64,000 nucleotides of DNA from Streptomyces sp. SAI-127 (GTDB taxonomy: Bacteria; Actinomycetota; Actinomycetes; Streptomycetales; Streptomycetaceae), in contig NZ_JARXYJ010000002.1 in the NCBI RefSeq assembly GCF_029894425.1, forward strand, positions 124,001-188,000, in the 5' to 3' direction. The position numbers and the translations under genes are program-made. Below, in pieces: positions 1-8,729 of this stretch. Positions within the stretch are counted from its first letter, which is position 1. Each line of letters starts with the position of its first letter. Below the pieces are notes generated by a model. It saw only the letters and a program-made list of their open reading frames with translations. It was not told the origin of the DNA and made no database searches.

Positions 1-996
1 CACCATGGAGGCGAGGCTCAGCGGCAGGGTCCGCACACCGGACTCGACGGGCGTGAAGCCGTGCACGTTCTGCAGGTACAGCATCACGAAGAAGATCGCG
101 CCGAGCAGGACGAAGAAGTTCAGCGCGGTGACGAACACACCGATGGTCAGGGCCGGGTTGCGGAACAGCCGCATCGGCAGGAGAGGGTGCGCGACGCGGG
201 TCTCGTACCAGCCGAAGAGAACCAGGACGACGACACCGCCGACGATCGCGCCGAGGGTACCGGCCGAAGTCCAGCCCCACGTCTCGCCCTTGACGACGCC
301 GAAGACGACGGCGATCAGTCCGAGCGCGAGCAGGACGACACCGGGCACGTCGAACTTCTCGCTCGCCGCCGCCTCGTTCCTGGACTGCGGCAGCACCACG
401 AGACCGAAGACGAGGGCGATCACGCCGATAGGGGCGTTGATGTAGAAGACGGACTCCCAGTTGACATGCTGGACGAGCAGTCCGCCGACGATCGGGCCGA
501 GCGCGGTGGCGACGGACGAGATCATCGCCCAGATGCCGACCGCCATGCCGAACTTCTTCGGCGGGAACACGGCACGCAGCAACGCCAGCGTGTTGGGCAT
601 GAGCATCGCGCCGAAGAGGCCCTGCAGGGCCCGGAAGGCGATGACACCCTCGACCGAGCCGGCGAGGCCGATCGCGACGGACGCCACGGTGAACCCGACG
701 ACGCCGACGAGGTAGACCGTGCGGCGCCCGAAGCGGTCGCCGAGCTTGCCGCCGAGGATGAGGGCGGCGGCGAGGGCGAGCAGGTAGGAGTTGGTGACCC
801 ACTGCAGTTCGGCGGTCGTGGCGTTCAGGTCGCGAGCGATCTCGGCGTTGGCGATCGAGACGACGGAACCGTCGAGGCCGACCATGAACAGGCCGAGCCC
901 GACGGCGATCAGCGTCAGCCAGGGATTGGCGCGAAGACCGCGGGGGTGGCGGTGGGATACGGGCGTGGGCGCTGTGGAAACAGCGGTGACAGACAT
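1..996 (-). CDS. DHA2-type MFS drug efflux transporter (C-terminus outside window)
   Basis: Major facilitator superfamily proton-driven exporter of the 14-helix DHA2 type, acting in the cytoplasmic membrane. The window holds the first 332 codons; the reading frame is open to the left edge, so the C-terminus is missing. The start ATG (complement of 994-996) gives a short polar N-terminus, then a first membrane helix containing GLFMVGLDGSVV (about residues 35-46). The loop between helices 2 and 3 carries GGKLGDRFGRR, the MFS motif A. At least eight hydrophobic segments follow. It lies 150 bp downstream of a MarR gene on the same strand, the usual pairing for a regulated multidrug or aromatic-acid exporter. 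Substrate unknown. Confidence 0.9.
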   Translation of the reverse strand, partial: MSVTAVSTAPTPVSHRHPRGLRANPWLTLIAVGLGLFMVGLDGSVVSIANAEIARDLNATTAELQWVTNSYLLALAAALILGGKLGDRFGRRTVYLVGVVGFTVASVAIGLAGSVEGVIAFRALQGLFGAMLMPNTLALLRAVFPPKKFGMAVGIWAMISSVATALGPIVGGLLVQHVNWESVFYINAPIGVIALVFGLVVLPQSRNEAAASEKFDVPGVVLLALGLIAVVFGVVKGETWGWTSAGTLGAIVGGVVVLVLFGWYETRVAHPLLPMRLFRNPALTIGVFVTALNFFVLLGAIFFVMLYLQNVHGFTPVESGVRTLPLSLASMV

Positions 997-1146
997 GTGT
1001 GAGCTGTCCTCGGGACGTGCGGCGCGCGGCTGGGGCGCGTGGACATGTGGGGGCGAGCCGTGAGTGGAGGCTGCGCAGGGGCAGCACATCCAGCCCTGCC
1101 GCAGCAGCGGCAAGGGCAGTAGGCGTACGGCGGCCGAACCGAACGG

Positions 1147-1629
1147 TCAGGCGGCGGAGTGGTCGCGCAGGCGCCGGGTGAGAGCCTCGAGAGCGCCGAG
1201 CGCCGAGCCGAGGGCGTCGCGGTCGCCGTCCGTGAGGGTACGCAGCGCGGCCGCGAGCTGTCGCGCCGCGACGTCCTCGGCCTGGACGATGCGCTGACGC
1301 GCCTTGGCGGTGACACGCAGGTGCGCGACACGCCGGTCGATGTCGTCCTGGTGGCGTTCCAGCAGACCCGCGTCGGTGAGGCGGGTGACCAGGGCGCTGA
1401 CGTTGTTCGGCATCATCCGCAGCGCTTCGGCCGCCTCGTGGACGGTCGCGTCGGCGTGCTCGGCGACGTACTGGAGCAGGGCCAACTGCCGCTCGGGGAG
1501 ACTGAGATGGGGCAGTCGCCGGTCGATGCTCTGCTTGACGTACCGGTTCAGTGTGGGCAGGCACGCCACGAGGCCCGCGGCCACCTGGTCGACGCCCTGG
1601 CTCGCAGGAGCCTCACTGATTCCGGTCAT
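1147..1629 (-). CDS. MarR family transcriptional regulator
   Basis: A 160-residue MarR-type winged-helix repressor. Residues about 40-120 form the winged helix, with a recognition-helix region ending NNVSALVTRLTDAGLLER and the beta-wing DRRVAHLRVTAKA, typical of the family. It precedes the MFS exporter on the same strand and probably controls it and itself. Just upstream, ACCTAT is repeated at 1641-1646 and 1655-1660 beside a TTGACA-like -35 element read on the minus strand (1660-1665), a likely operator/promoter. No cysteine or metal-sensing motif is seen, so a small phenolic ligand is the usual expectation, but this is inference. Confidence 0.9.
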   Translation of the reverse strand: MTGISEAPASQGVDQVAAGLVACLPTLNRYVKQSIDRRLPHLSLPERQLALLQYVAEHADATVHEAAEALRMMPNNVSALVTRLTDAGLLERHQDDIDRRVAHLRVTAKARQRIVQAEDVAARQLAAALRTLTDGDRDALGSALGALEALTRRLRDHSAA

Positions 1630-1640
1630 GGCACCAAGTT

Positions 1641-1665
1641 ACCTATGAAAAGAAACCTATGTCAA
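1641..1665 (-). promoter_or_regulatory. promoter with direct repeats upstream of the marR gene
   Basis: ACCTAT at 1641-1646 and again at 1655-1660, 14 bp apart, next to TGTCAA (1660-1665), which reads TTGACA on the minus strand. The repeats overlap where RNA polymerase would bind, as expected of an autoregulated marR promoter. The -10 hexamer is not clear. Confidence 0.4.
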
Positions 1666-1692
1666 AATACTGAATCGCCAAGGGGCGGGGCG

Positions 1693-2847
1693 TCAGACGG
1701 TGGGGGTCGGTGGGGTCCACCGGTGGGTGCGGGGTACGCCGGTGATGCCGTAGTCCTTCTTGAGTGTTTCGGGGATCGCGTAGTGCATGACGCGTCCACG
1801 GGTGAGGGAGGACAGTTCGAGGACCGTGGTGAGGTGGCCGAGGCGGTTCAGGGCCCAGGCGCCGAGCGGGGAGCGGTCCTCGATGGTCTCCAGGACGCCG
1901 AGGAGGTGGGGCACGGCCTTGACGACGGTGTCCCACGAGGTGCGCGGCACATGGAGCCAGTCGGCGCAGGTGTCGCCGATGAGGTGGCGGATGAGGGCGG
2001 AGACGATGGGGTCGAAGAAGGTGCCGGGCACCACCTCCTCGTAGAGGTCGATCAGCTGCTCGGTCAGATGGGCACCTTCCTCGGAGGGGCCCATGTGCCG
2101 GACCATGTACAGGTCGAGGAACTGGCGGGCCTCGTCGAGGGTCCGGGGGACGGCGTCCTGGTCGACGCCCAACATGGCGCCGACGACGCGCCACGCGTAG
2201 TAGTACGCTTCCGCGCCCTCGGTCGACATGTGGATGCCGAGGCGGTGCAGGCTGTCCAGGACGAGCAGGGAGAAGAACATCTGCCCGCCGATCATGTCCT
2301 CCTGGCAGATCGGCGTTCCGAGCCCCGCCGTGTCCCAGCGGTTCTCGCGGGTGAGGTGGTGGCGGATGGCGGCGTGCAGGAGGCGTACCTTCTGGGCGGC
2401 CGGGATGAAGCGGCTGCCGGACTCGAAGGCGTCGGGCTGCATCAGATGGACGGTGAACTGCCCGGTCTCCGCCATCCGTTTGGACGGGTACTTCAGACCG
2501 TGACTGGCCGACAGCAGCTTCGCCACGTGCGGGACGACGTAGCAGGCGGGCATGGAGGCGAAGGACAGCGCGGTGGAGATGTGCACGTTGTTGTCGATGA
2601 AGAACAGCCGGGCTTTCTCCATCTCCGCCCAGTCCACCCAGGCCGGCGGGGTGCGGGTGGATTCGAGGTACTCGCGTGCGACGTCGGGCAGACCGTCCGG
2701 CAGGGGAGTGCCGGCGTTGGAGACGTACCGCATCAGGGTGTTGAACGTGCCCACCTCTCCGCGGGCGAAGAGTGCGGCGACGGTGGCATCGGCGAGTTCG
2801 TCCCCGGTTCGCCGCAGGGCGTCCAGCGATGCGTCGGTGTAGGCCAT
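1693..2847 (-). CDS. Lcp/MpaB-type (DUF2236) haem oxygenase-like protein
   Basis: A 384-residue protein of the family that includes bacterial latex-clearing protein (oxidative cleavage of polyisoprene double bonds) and the fungal MpaB enzyme that cleaves a farnesyl side chain. The family core is visible: VRLLHAAIRHHL (about residues 163-174), then TPICQEDMIGGQMFF, matching the conserved Q-E-D-(M/L) block of MpaB-like proteins. Histidine and arginine in the first block are candidates for haem binding and catalysis. There is no signal peptide, unlike secreted Lcp, so it should act inside the cell. The gene is 102 bp downstream of a polyprenyl diphosphate synthase gene on the same strand, which points to an isoprenoid substrate made by the neighbour. 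The product is unknown. Confidence 0.75.
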   Translation of the reverse strand: MAYTDASLDALRRTGDELADATVAALFARGEVGTFNTLMRYVSNAGTPLPDGLPDVAREYLESTRTPPAWVDWAEMEKARLFFIDNNVHISTALSFASMPACYVVPHVAKLLSASHGLKYPSKRMAETGQFTVHLMQPDAFESGSRFIPAAQKVRLLHAAIRHHLTRENRWDTAGLGTPICQEDMIGGQMFFSLLVLDSLHRLGIHMSTEGAEAYYYAWRVVGAMLGVDQDAVPRTLDEARQFLDLYMVRHMGPSEEGAHLTEQLIDLYEEVVPGTFFDPIVSALIRHLIGDTCADWLHVPRTSWDTVVKAVPHLLGVLETIEDRSPLGAWALNRLGHLTTVLELSSLTRGRVMHYAIPETLKKDYGITGVPRTHRWTPPTPTV

Positions 2848-2949
2848 GGCGGGGTTCCTCGTCTTCCTCTGGAGCGTCCACGACAGGAGGGGGCGGCGGG
2901 TCGGGAGGGCAAGGCTCGCGTCGGATGCGAGCGGTGTGTATGGGGGCGG

Positions 2950-4005
2950 TCAGGACAGGCGTACCGCCGCGGAATGCGCCAGCGCGGTCAGTCCGCCGGC
3001 GGCGTGTGCCGGCAGGTCCAGTTCGTGGAGGGCGCCGAGAGCCTCCTCGACCCGTGCCTCGATCATGCTCTCGATGCGGTCGGGCGCCTTCAGCCGGCGC
3101 ATGACCCCGCGCACCGTGTCCAGCCCCGTCCCGTCCAGGTCGTCCCGGCCCAGCAGCGTGTGCAGCGACTCCCGCTCCGCGTCGTCGGCGAGACGCCATG
3201 TCTCCGCCAGCAGCGCGGTGGGCCGTCGGCCGCGCACATCGTCGGCATTGGCCTTGCCGGTGAGCTCGGGGTCTCCGAACAGCCCGAGCAGGTCGTCCCG
3301 GAGCTGGAACGCCTCGCCCAGCGGCAGCCCGTACGCGGAATATCCCTCGCGCAGCCGCACGCCCGCCCCGGCCAGCGCCCCACCGATCAACAGAGGTTGT
3401 TCGACGGTGTACTTGGCGGTCTTGTACCGGATCACCTTCAGCGCTGCCTCGGTGTCCAAGCCGCCACCCGTGCGCAGAATCTCCAGACACTCGCCCGCGA
3501 TCAGCTCACGGGCCATCACCGCCCACAACGGGCGGGCCCGGACGAGATACGCGGCGGGCAGACCGCTGGCGGCGAACAACTGCCCGGCCAGCGCCATCAG
3601 CAGATCTCCCACCAGCATCGCCAACGACCGTCCGGCGGCATCGGCGTCGGGACGATCCCCTACGGCCCGGCGCAGGGCGACGTGGGTGGTGGGGCGCCCG
3701 TGCCGCAGCGGGCTGTCGTCGATGAGGTCGTCGTGCACGACCGCGGCGGCATGCACCAGTTCCATCGAGGCGGCCGCCCGCACCAGCGCGTCGCTGTCCG
3801 GCTGCCCCACCGCCCGCCAACCCCAGTAACAGAACGCCGCCCGCAGCCGCTTGCCGTCCGCGACCGCCGCCTCCAGTCTCCCGGCCACGGCACCGAGCAT
3901 CGGATCGACCGCCGCGAACTCGTCGGCCTCCCGGGCGACGAACCGCCGCAGCACCTCGTCCACGCGGGCCTTGAACAGGGTCGGCTCCCACCGCTCATAC
4001 GCCAC
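2950..4005 (-). CDS. polyprenyl diphosphate synthase
   Basis: Trans-isoprenyl diphosphate synthase that condenses isopentenyl diphosphate with allylic diphosphates. Both aspartate-rich motifs are present: DDLIDD (residues 92-97) and DDLLGLFGD (237-245), with GKRLR near residue 51 in the family's diphosphate-binding position. I chose the GTG at 4005 (351 residues); it overlaps the end of the upstream small gene by 11 bp, whereas a longer in-frame start at 4095 would overlap that gene by 101 bp. Chain length cannot be fixed from sequence alone; FPP/GGPP-type enzymes of this size are common in Streptomyces. It forms an operon with the small gene before it and the DUF2236 oxygenase after it. No terpene cyclase is nearby. 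Confidence 0.88.
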   Translation of the reverse strand: MAYERWEPTLFKARVDEVLRRFVAREADEFAAVDPMLGAVAGRLEAAVADGKRLRAAFCYWGWRAVGQPDSDALVRAAASMELVHAAAVVHDDLIDDSPLRHGRPTTHVALRRAVGDRPDADAAGRSLAMLVGDLLMALAGQLFAASGLPAAYLVRARPLWAVMARELIAGECLEILRTGGGLDTEAALKVIRYKTAKYTVEQPLLIGGALAGAGVRLREGYSAYGLPLGEAFQLRDDLLGLFGDPELTGKANADDVRGRRPTALLAETWRLADDAERESLHTLLGRDDLDGTGLDTVRGVMRRLKAPDRIESMIEARVEEALGALHELDLPAHAAGGLTALAHSAAVRLS

Positions 4006-4279
4006 CGGCGGCCTTCCGGGCCAGGGCGCGCTGGGCGAGGATCTCCAAGTGGGCCGGGGGCACGGCCGCATACCGGTCCAGCACCAGGCGCCCACGCGCC
4101 ACGAGTTCGCGCTCTGCCTCTCCGGCCAGCTCGGTGGCGTCCGACCGGCGCAACAGCCCTCGCACCGTCCCCAGGGCCGAACCCACCGTGCTCACCGCCA
4201 GATCGGCCAGTCCGGCAGCCAGCAGGAGTGCTTGGCTGTCGCTGATCAGGCCTCCGGCCTCTCCCGCTTTTCGCGTCAC
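3995..4279 (-). CDS. small hypothetical protein upstream of polyprenyl synthase
   Basis: A 94-residue protein starting at GTG 4279, which has a strong ribosome-binding site (GAGGGGG) about 6 bases upstream. The sequence is mostly helical, with a weakly hydrophobic stretch (ALLLAAGLADLAVSTVGSAL) followed by charged helices rich in Arg, Glu and Ala. No known domain is recognised. Its stop overlaps the GTG start of the polyprenyl synthase by 11 bp, so the two are translationally coupled. This suggests a partner or membrane tether for that enzyme, but that is speculation. Confidence 0.6.
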   Translation of the reverse strand: MTRKAGEAGGLISDSQALLLAAGLADLAVSTVGSALGTVRGLLRRSDATELAGEAERELVARGRLVLDRYAAVPPAHLEILAQRALARKAAGGV

Positions 4280-4436
4280 GCCGTCCCCCTCGTCCGTCGT
4301 ACAGCCCTGGCAGCCCTGGGCGCACACCGTCCTCCCGAGGATCGCGGCACACAGGACGCGACCGCGGAAGAACTCACGATCGGGTGATCCCGTCGCTCTA
4401 CCGTGCGGATTGAGCGGTTCGCTCCGAAGAGACCTC

Positions 4437-5183
4437 TCAGCGGCGCGTGCTTCCGCCGTCAGCGACGACGATCTGCCCCGTGATGAACGCGGCGTCGTCT
4501 GAGGCGAGAAACGCCACGACGCCCGAGACGTCGGCCGGCATCTGCACCCGCTTGATGTTCTGCATCTGCACGGTCTGGTCGAAGAAGAACTCGCTCGTCT
4601 TCTCCGCGGCCGTGGCCGTCCGGACGAGGCTCGCTGCGACGCCGTTGACGGTGATGTGGTGAGCGGCGAGGTTGGCGGCCAGGACAGAGGTGAGTCCGTT
4701 CAGCGCGCCCTTGGCGGAGATGTAGGAGACGAAGGGGGGTGGGGGACTCCAGTAGCTCGACGACGTGATGTTGATGATCCGTCCCGCCTCGGACTCCTTC
4801 AGGTCCGGCAGGAATGCCCGGGAGGCCAGGAAGGGACCGTCCACGTTCACGGCGAACGTGCGACGCCACGCGTCGAACGTCACTTGGTCGATATCGGCGA
4901 GCAGAACGACGGCCGCGTTGTTCACCAGGATGTCGGCGGCGCCGAGTTCACGCCGGACCCGGGCGGCGAACCCGTTGATCGCGTCCTCTACCGAGACGTC
5001 GACCTTGTCGCTGAAGAATCGCTGACCGGTCTGCGTGACGAGGGCCCGCGTCTCGTCGGCCGGATCGATGTCCGCTACGGCGATGTCCGCGCCCTCCGCC
5101 GCGAGCCTGCGGGCGATCTCCTGCCCGATGCCCGTACTGCCCCCGGTCACGACGGCAGTCCTGCCCGTCAGCCTCCCCGTCAT
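4437..5183 (-). CDS. SDR family NAD(P)-dependent oxidoreductase
   Basis: Classical short-chain dehydrogenase/reductase of 248 residues. The nucleotide-binding TGGSTGIG is at residues 13-20, NNA at 88-90, the catalytic serine lies in ITSSS (about 139-143), and the YISAK box gives Tyr154 and Lys158. An acidic residue after beta-2 (ADIDPAD) favours NAD over NADP. The start at 5183 has a clear AAGGAG site. It is the leftmost gene of the aromatic island and carries motif TGTTCG-N5-TGAACA 83 bp upstream of its start, shared with other operons of the island. A role in oxidising a benzylic or hydrobenzoin-type alcohol is plausible from context only. Confidence 0.88.
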   Translation of the reverse strand: MTGRLTGRTAVVTGGSTGIGQEIARRLAAEGADIAVADIDPADETRALVTQTGQRFFSDKVDVSVEDAINGFAARVRRELGAADILVNNAAVVLLADIDQVTFDAWRRTFAVNVDGPFLASRAFLPDLKESEAGRIINITSSSYWSPPPPFVSYISAKGALNGLTSVLAANLAAHHITVNGVAASLVRTATAAEKTSEFFFDQTVQMQNIKRVQMPADVSGVVAFLASDDAAFITGQIVVADGGSTRR

Positions 5184-5265
5184 GAGTCACCGCTCCTTCC
5201 GGGCGGCCACGGCACGGCCGTCCTGCAGAGATGGTGCGCTGGGCGACCGCGGATCAGCGGCGGCT

Positions 5266-5282
5266 TGTTCGTCCAATGAACA
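5266..5282. promoter_or_regulatory. TGTTCG-type operator, copy A
   Basis: TGTTCGTCCAATGAACA, a perfect inverted repeat TGTTC-N7-GAACA, 83 bp before the SDR start and within the 335-bp divergent region to the MFS gene at 5519. It aligns without gaps with copies B (8627), C (10000) and D (17922). Together they look like the binding site of one regulator, most simply the IclR protein encoded at 7802-8581. Apart from this motif and the MFS ribosome-binding site I see nothing else in 5184-5518. Confidence 0.65.
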
Positions 5283-5518
5283 TGACCGTTGAGCGTGACG
5301 GGGGTCACTCCTAGCTTGACGCTGCTCGGCCGGTCGCCACCGCGCCGGGCAGCCTCCTGAATCAGGTCCGGTGGAAGGGCGGCGCGGGGACGCTCCGCGA
5401 GGCCCAGGGGCGGCACGGCAGCGGTGTTGCCGGGATGACCGCGACAAAAACACCCCACAGCGGGGCCCGGCAGCGGACGCCGGTTCCCACAGCAGCGCTT
5501 CGCGCCAAGGAGTCGTCC

Positions 5519-7229
5519 ATGGTCCAGATCGATTCACCCAAGGCGGCAGAGGGAGAGGGGGGCAGATACACCCTGACCCCGGGCACCCTGACCGCGGTGG
5601 TTCTCGCCGTGTGCCTCGCGCAGATGGCCCTTGCCGTCCCCTCGCTCATCAACGGCCTGATCCAGCAGGACCTCGCGCCGTCCTCGGCCCAACTGACCTG
5701 GATCACCGACGCCTTCATGCTTCCCGTGGCCGCACTGGAGCTGGGCTTCGGCGTGTTCGGTGACCTGTTCGGCCGTAAGCGACTGCTCGTCGGGGGCGCC
5801 GCGCTCATCGCGGTCGGCTCGACCCTCGCGGTCCTGGTACCGGGTTCGGGATACTCGACCGACACACGGGTGTCATTGCTGATCCTCGCCCAACTCCTCA
5901 GCGGCATCGGGGCTGCGGCCATCTTCCCGACGAGCCTGGCCATGGTGGCAGCAGGCACGCACACCACCGCCACCCGCGCGCGGGGCGTGGCGATCTGGGC
6001 CGCCCGCGCTGTCGATCGGCGGCTTCCTCGGACCGCTGCTGGCAGGGCTCTCCACCAAGATCCACAGCGGTTGGGCCGGGAACGCGAACTGGCGCTGGGC
6101 CTACGTCGGTGTCCTCGTCATCGCCGCGGTGAGCGCGCTCCTGTCGCTGGCCATCGCCCGCAACTCCTCCTCGCCCCAGGGCCGTTCCCTCGACTGGCCG
6201 GGGCAGATCACCTCCGCACTCGGCCTGTTCGCCCTGCTCTACGCCGTGATCCAGGGCTCCGAGAGCGGCTGGGGGAGCCCGCAGATCGTCATCGCGTTCC
6301 TCGCCGCGGCCGTGCTCCTCGCGCTGTTCGTCTTCGTGGAGAACCGCGCGGAAGCGCCGCTCCTTCTCCTGAGCGTGTTCAAGAACCGGGCGTTCGCCGT
6401 GAACTCGGTGGTCACCGTGATCGGGATGTTCGGCTTCCTCGCGATCATGTACTCCACCAGTATCCGCCTCACCATCATCCAGGGAATCAGCCCGCTGAAG
6501 GCCTCCGTCGCGTACCTCTTCTTCGGAGGCATCGGCTTGGTGCAGCTGCCCCTCACCTCCAAGCTGCTCGAGCGGTACAACCCCCGGTGGGTGCTCTTCA
6601 CCGGCCTGGTCCTCATCGGCGCCAGCGGGCTGTGGTTCGCGGGCGTTCCGACGAGCGATCGGACACTGACCGCCATCGTCGGGCCGCTGATCCTCGCCGG
6701 CGTCGGCTCGGCACTCGCCTTCGCCGCCATCAGCGCGGTCGCGGTCAACACCCTGCCCAACCACCTCGCCGGCATGGCAAGCGGTGCCACGAGCACGTTC
6801 CGGGACCTCGGGTTCGCACTCGGCCCCGCGATCATGGGCGCTGTCGCGCTGAGCCAGGCCGCCAAGGAGATCGCGCGCAACCTGACCGACAATCCCGGCC
6901 TGAGCAAGGCTTATGCGGCGTTCCAGGCCGCTCCGGCACATGCTCCAGCGGATCAGAAAGCGCAGCTGGAGGCGGCGGTGCACGCTGTGGGCTCGGGCCC
7001 GCTCGGCGCCAACTCGGTGCCGGGCAGCATCACTTCGCCGGACGGTCAGGTCATCCCCTTCAACCCGCTCAAGGACGTCGCTTTCCACGCCCTCAGCAGC
7101 AGTTACTCCCTGGCGTTCGTGCTCGGTGGTGTGGCCGCTCTGGTGGCGGCGGCGCTCACCCTCGTGGGTGGGCCCGGTGGCGTGGACCAGGCTCATCTCG
7201 ACGACGACCCGCACACCCTCGACGGCTGA
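5519..7229 (+). pseudogene. DHA2-type MFS transporter, interrupted by a frameshift
   Basis: A 14-helix MFS exporter read in two frames. The first part starts at ATG 5519 (AAGGAG seven bases upstream) and includes FGVFGDLFGRKRLLVGG (MFS motif A); it stays in frame to the codons for VAIWAA at about 6004. There the run CCC at 6003-6005 has one base too many. From GCG at 6006 the other frame continues as ALSIGGFLGPLLAG and on through the remaining helices to the stop at 7229. Removing one C restores a single protein of about 569 residues. The lesion is either a real inactivating mutation or a sequencing error; the rest shows no decay. Position suggests import or efflux of an aromatic substrate or intermediate. 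Confidence 0.85.
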
Positions 7230-7347
7230 CGGCCGGCGCCGGGACAACCGGAGCGCTCGCCGCGACTCCCCGACAGAGATAGTTGCGGCGGGCCATGGCA
7301 TACAAGAGACAAACGATCAACAGACACACTCGGACAGGAGACACACC

Positions 7348-7764
7348 ATGACCACGACACACCCGGGGACGAGCAGGAACGACGTCCGCACACCGGCCAC
7401 GGTCGCCGAGGCGGAGGACGCGTGGCTCGTCGCGATCACGAAAGGCGACGAGGAACAGCGTGAACTCATGCTCCCCGACTGCGTGATCGTCCACGGTCCG
7501 GTCGGGAACTTCCATGAACGCGAGCGTTTCCTCGCCTACAACGCGTCCATGGGAGCCACCGTCGAGGCCGAGACCAGCGAGGTGACCTGCCGGGAGCGGG
7601 ACGGACGGGCCATCGTGACGTGCTTCCAGAAGATGCGCATCCGGCGCCTGCCCGACCTGCCGCCGTTCCTGGTGCAGGCCGTGGCCACCCGGGTGTGGTT
7701 CTCGACCGACGAGGGATGGCGCCTGGGCCACATGCAGCTCTCCCGGCGGCAACCGTCGGCATGA
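7348..7764 (+). CDS. NTF2/SnoaL-like small protein
   Basis: A 138-residue alpha+beta-barrel protein of the nuclear transport factor 2-like superfamily. It starts at ATG 7348 with GGAG seven bases upstream. Features include a helical N-terminus (EDAWLVAITKGDEE), HGPVG at about residues 49-53 and a C-terminal strand block TRVWFSTDEGWRLGHMQLSR. It is a clear paralogue of the minus-strand gene at 18008-18424, which has the same length and shares HGPVG, a TCxQxM block, LPPF-V-Q and an EGWRL block. Such folds serve as small isomerases, cyclases or ring-dioxygenase beta-like subunits; I cannot assign a reaction. It follows the frameshifted MFS gene. Confidence 0.8.
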   Translation: MTTTHPGTSRNDVRTPATVAEAEDAWLVAITKGDEEQRELMLPDCVIVHGPVGNFHERERFLAYNASMGATVEAETSEVTCRERDGRAIVTCFQKMRIRRLPDLPPFLVQAVATRVWFSTDEGWRLGHMQLSRRQPSA

Positions 7765-7801
7765 CACGCATGACGTGCCGGTTTCCTCGCCTCGCGAGAG
7801 G

Positions 7802-8581
7802 TCACGAGGTGCGAATGGGGATGCCCGGCCGCCAGCCGAGACTCCTGGACAACCCCAGTCCGCTCGCGACCAGCGAGGGAACGGCCGCCTGCAGTTTGAT
7901 CGAACCCGCGGCCACCACGACGGAGAGGGCCGCGACGACTTTGCCGCGGCCGTCGACGATGCGCGTCGCGACCGACTCGGCCCCCTCGCTCAGCTCTTCC
8001 TTGACGACCACCGTTCCGGTCGAGCGACAGGACGCCAGCTGGCCACGGAGTTCGGCCGGGTCCACGATCGTTCTGGGAGTGAAGCGTCGCAGTCTTCCGG
8101 CCAGCACCTCGTCGATGAACGCCGGACTGCTGTGGCTCAGCAGTACCTTGCCGACGCCTGAGCAGTGCAGGGGCAGCTGGCCGCCGACCTGTGAGGTCAG
8201 ACCGACGGCGTTGAGGGCCGACAAGCGCTCGATGATCACGGCCTGGTCGCCCTGGAGGACAGCCAACTGCACATGCTGGCGAAGAGCCGTGTACAGGTCC
8301 TCCACGAACGGCTGCGCGGCGCTGCGCAGTGTCTCGGCGCGTGGTGCGAGGGTCCCGAGGCGCCACAGAGGCAGGCCGATCGCGAAGCGGTTGTCGCTGG
8401 TGCGTTCCAGCGCGCCCGCCTCCACGAGTTCGAGCGTCAAGCGCCTGGCGGTGGCGTGCGGCATGCCGGTGCGCCGGACCAGGTCGGCGAGGGTCATCTC
8501 GGTGTTGTTGGGGTCAAAGGCGAACAGCAGATCCCAGAGTCGGGAGCTGACAGTGCGTCCTGGCTCGTTCGCACGAGGCAT
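7802..8581 (-). CDS. IclR family transcriptional regulator
   Basis: A 259-residue IclR-type regulator: an N-terminal winged helix (LADLVRRTGMPHATARRLTL, residues about 32-51) and a C-terminal effector-binding domain with LPLHCSGVGKVLLS (about 136-149), the signature loop of the family. The start at ATG 8581 is chosen because it has AAGGAGAGG just upstream; a longer reading to 8665 would run through the likely operator. It is divergent from the FAD monooxygenase gene, and operator copy B lies between them. IclR proteins such as PcaR and PobR activate or repress aromatic catabolism, so this is the best candidate for the island's pathway regulator. Confidence 0.9.
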   Translation of the reverse strand: MPRANEPGRTVSSRLWDLLFAFDPNNTEMTLADLVRRTGMPHATARRLTLELVEAGALERTSDNRFAIGLPLWRLGTLAPRAETLRSAAQPFVEDLYTALRQHVQLAVLQGDQAVIIERLSALNAVGLTSQVGGQLPLHCSGVGKVLLSHSSPAFIDEVLAGRLRRFTPRTIVDPAELRGQLASCRSTGTVVVKEELSEGAESVATRIVDGRGKVVAALSVVVAAGSIKLQAAVPSLVASGLGLSRSLGWRPGIPIRTS

Positions 8582-8626
8582 GGGCCTCTCCTTCATCCTG
8601 CGTGGCGCCGGTGACTCTACCTCCAA

Positions 8627-8643
8627 TGTTCGTTGGATGGACG
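8627..8643. promoter_or_regulatory. TGTTCG-type operator, copy B
   Basis: TGTTCGTTGGATGGACG lies 46 bp before the iclR start and 87 bp before the FAD monooxygenase start, in the divergent promoter region. A related inverted repeat TTCGT-N7-ACGAA spans 8629-8645. It is identical to copy C over the first 14 bases. Confidence 0.65.
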
Positions 8644-8729
8644 AAGCTGTTCTTTCAGCGCGCACTTTGCCGGACCCTTGCAGGGCAGCCAGCCACCACC
8701 TCGCCAGAGGTCAACGGGAGTGAAAGAGC

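Noticed and set aside
1159..4245. A 1028-codon open frame on the plus strand
   Set aside because: It is antisense to the marR, DUF2236 and polyprenyl synthase genes, which have clear family motifs. Long antisense frames are expected in such GC-rich DNA.
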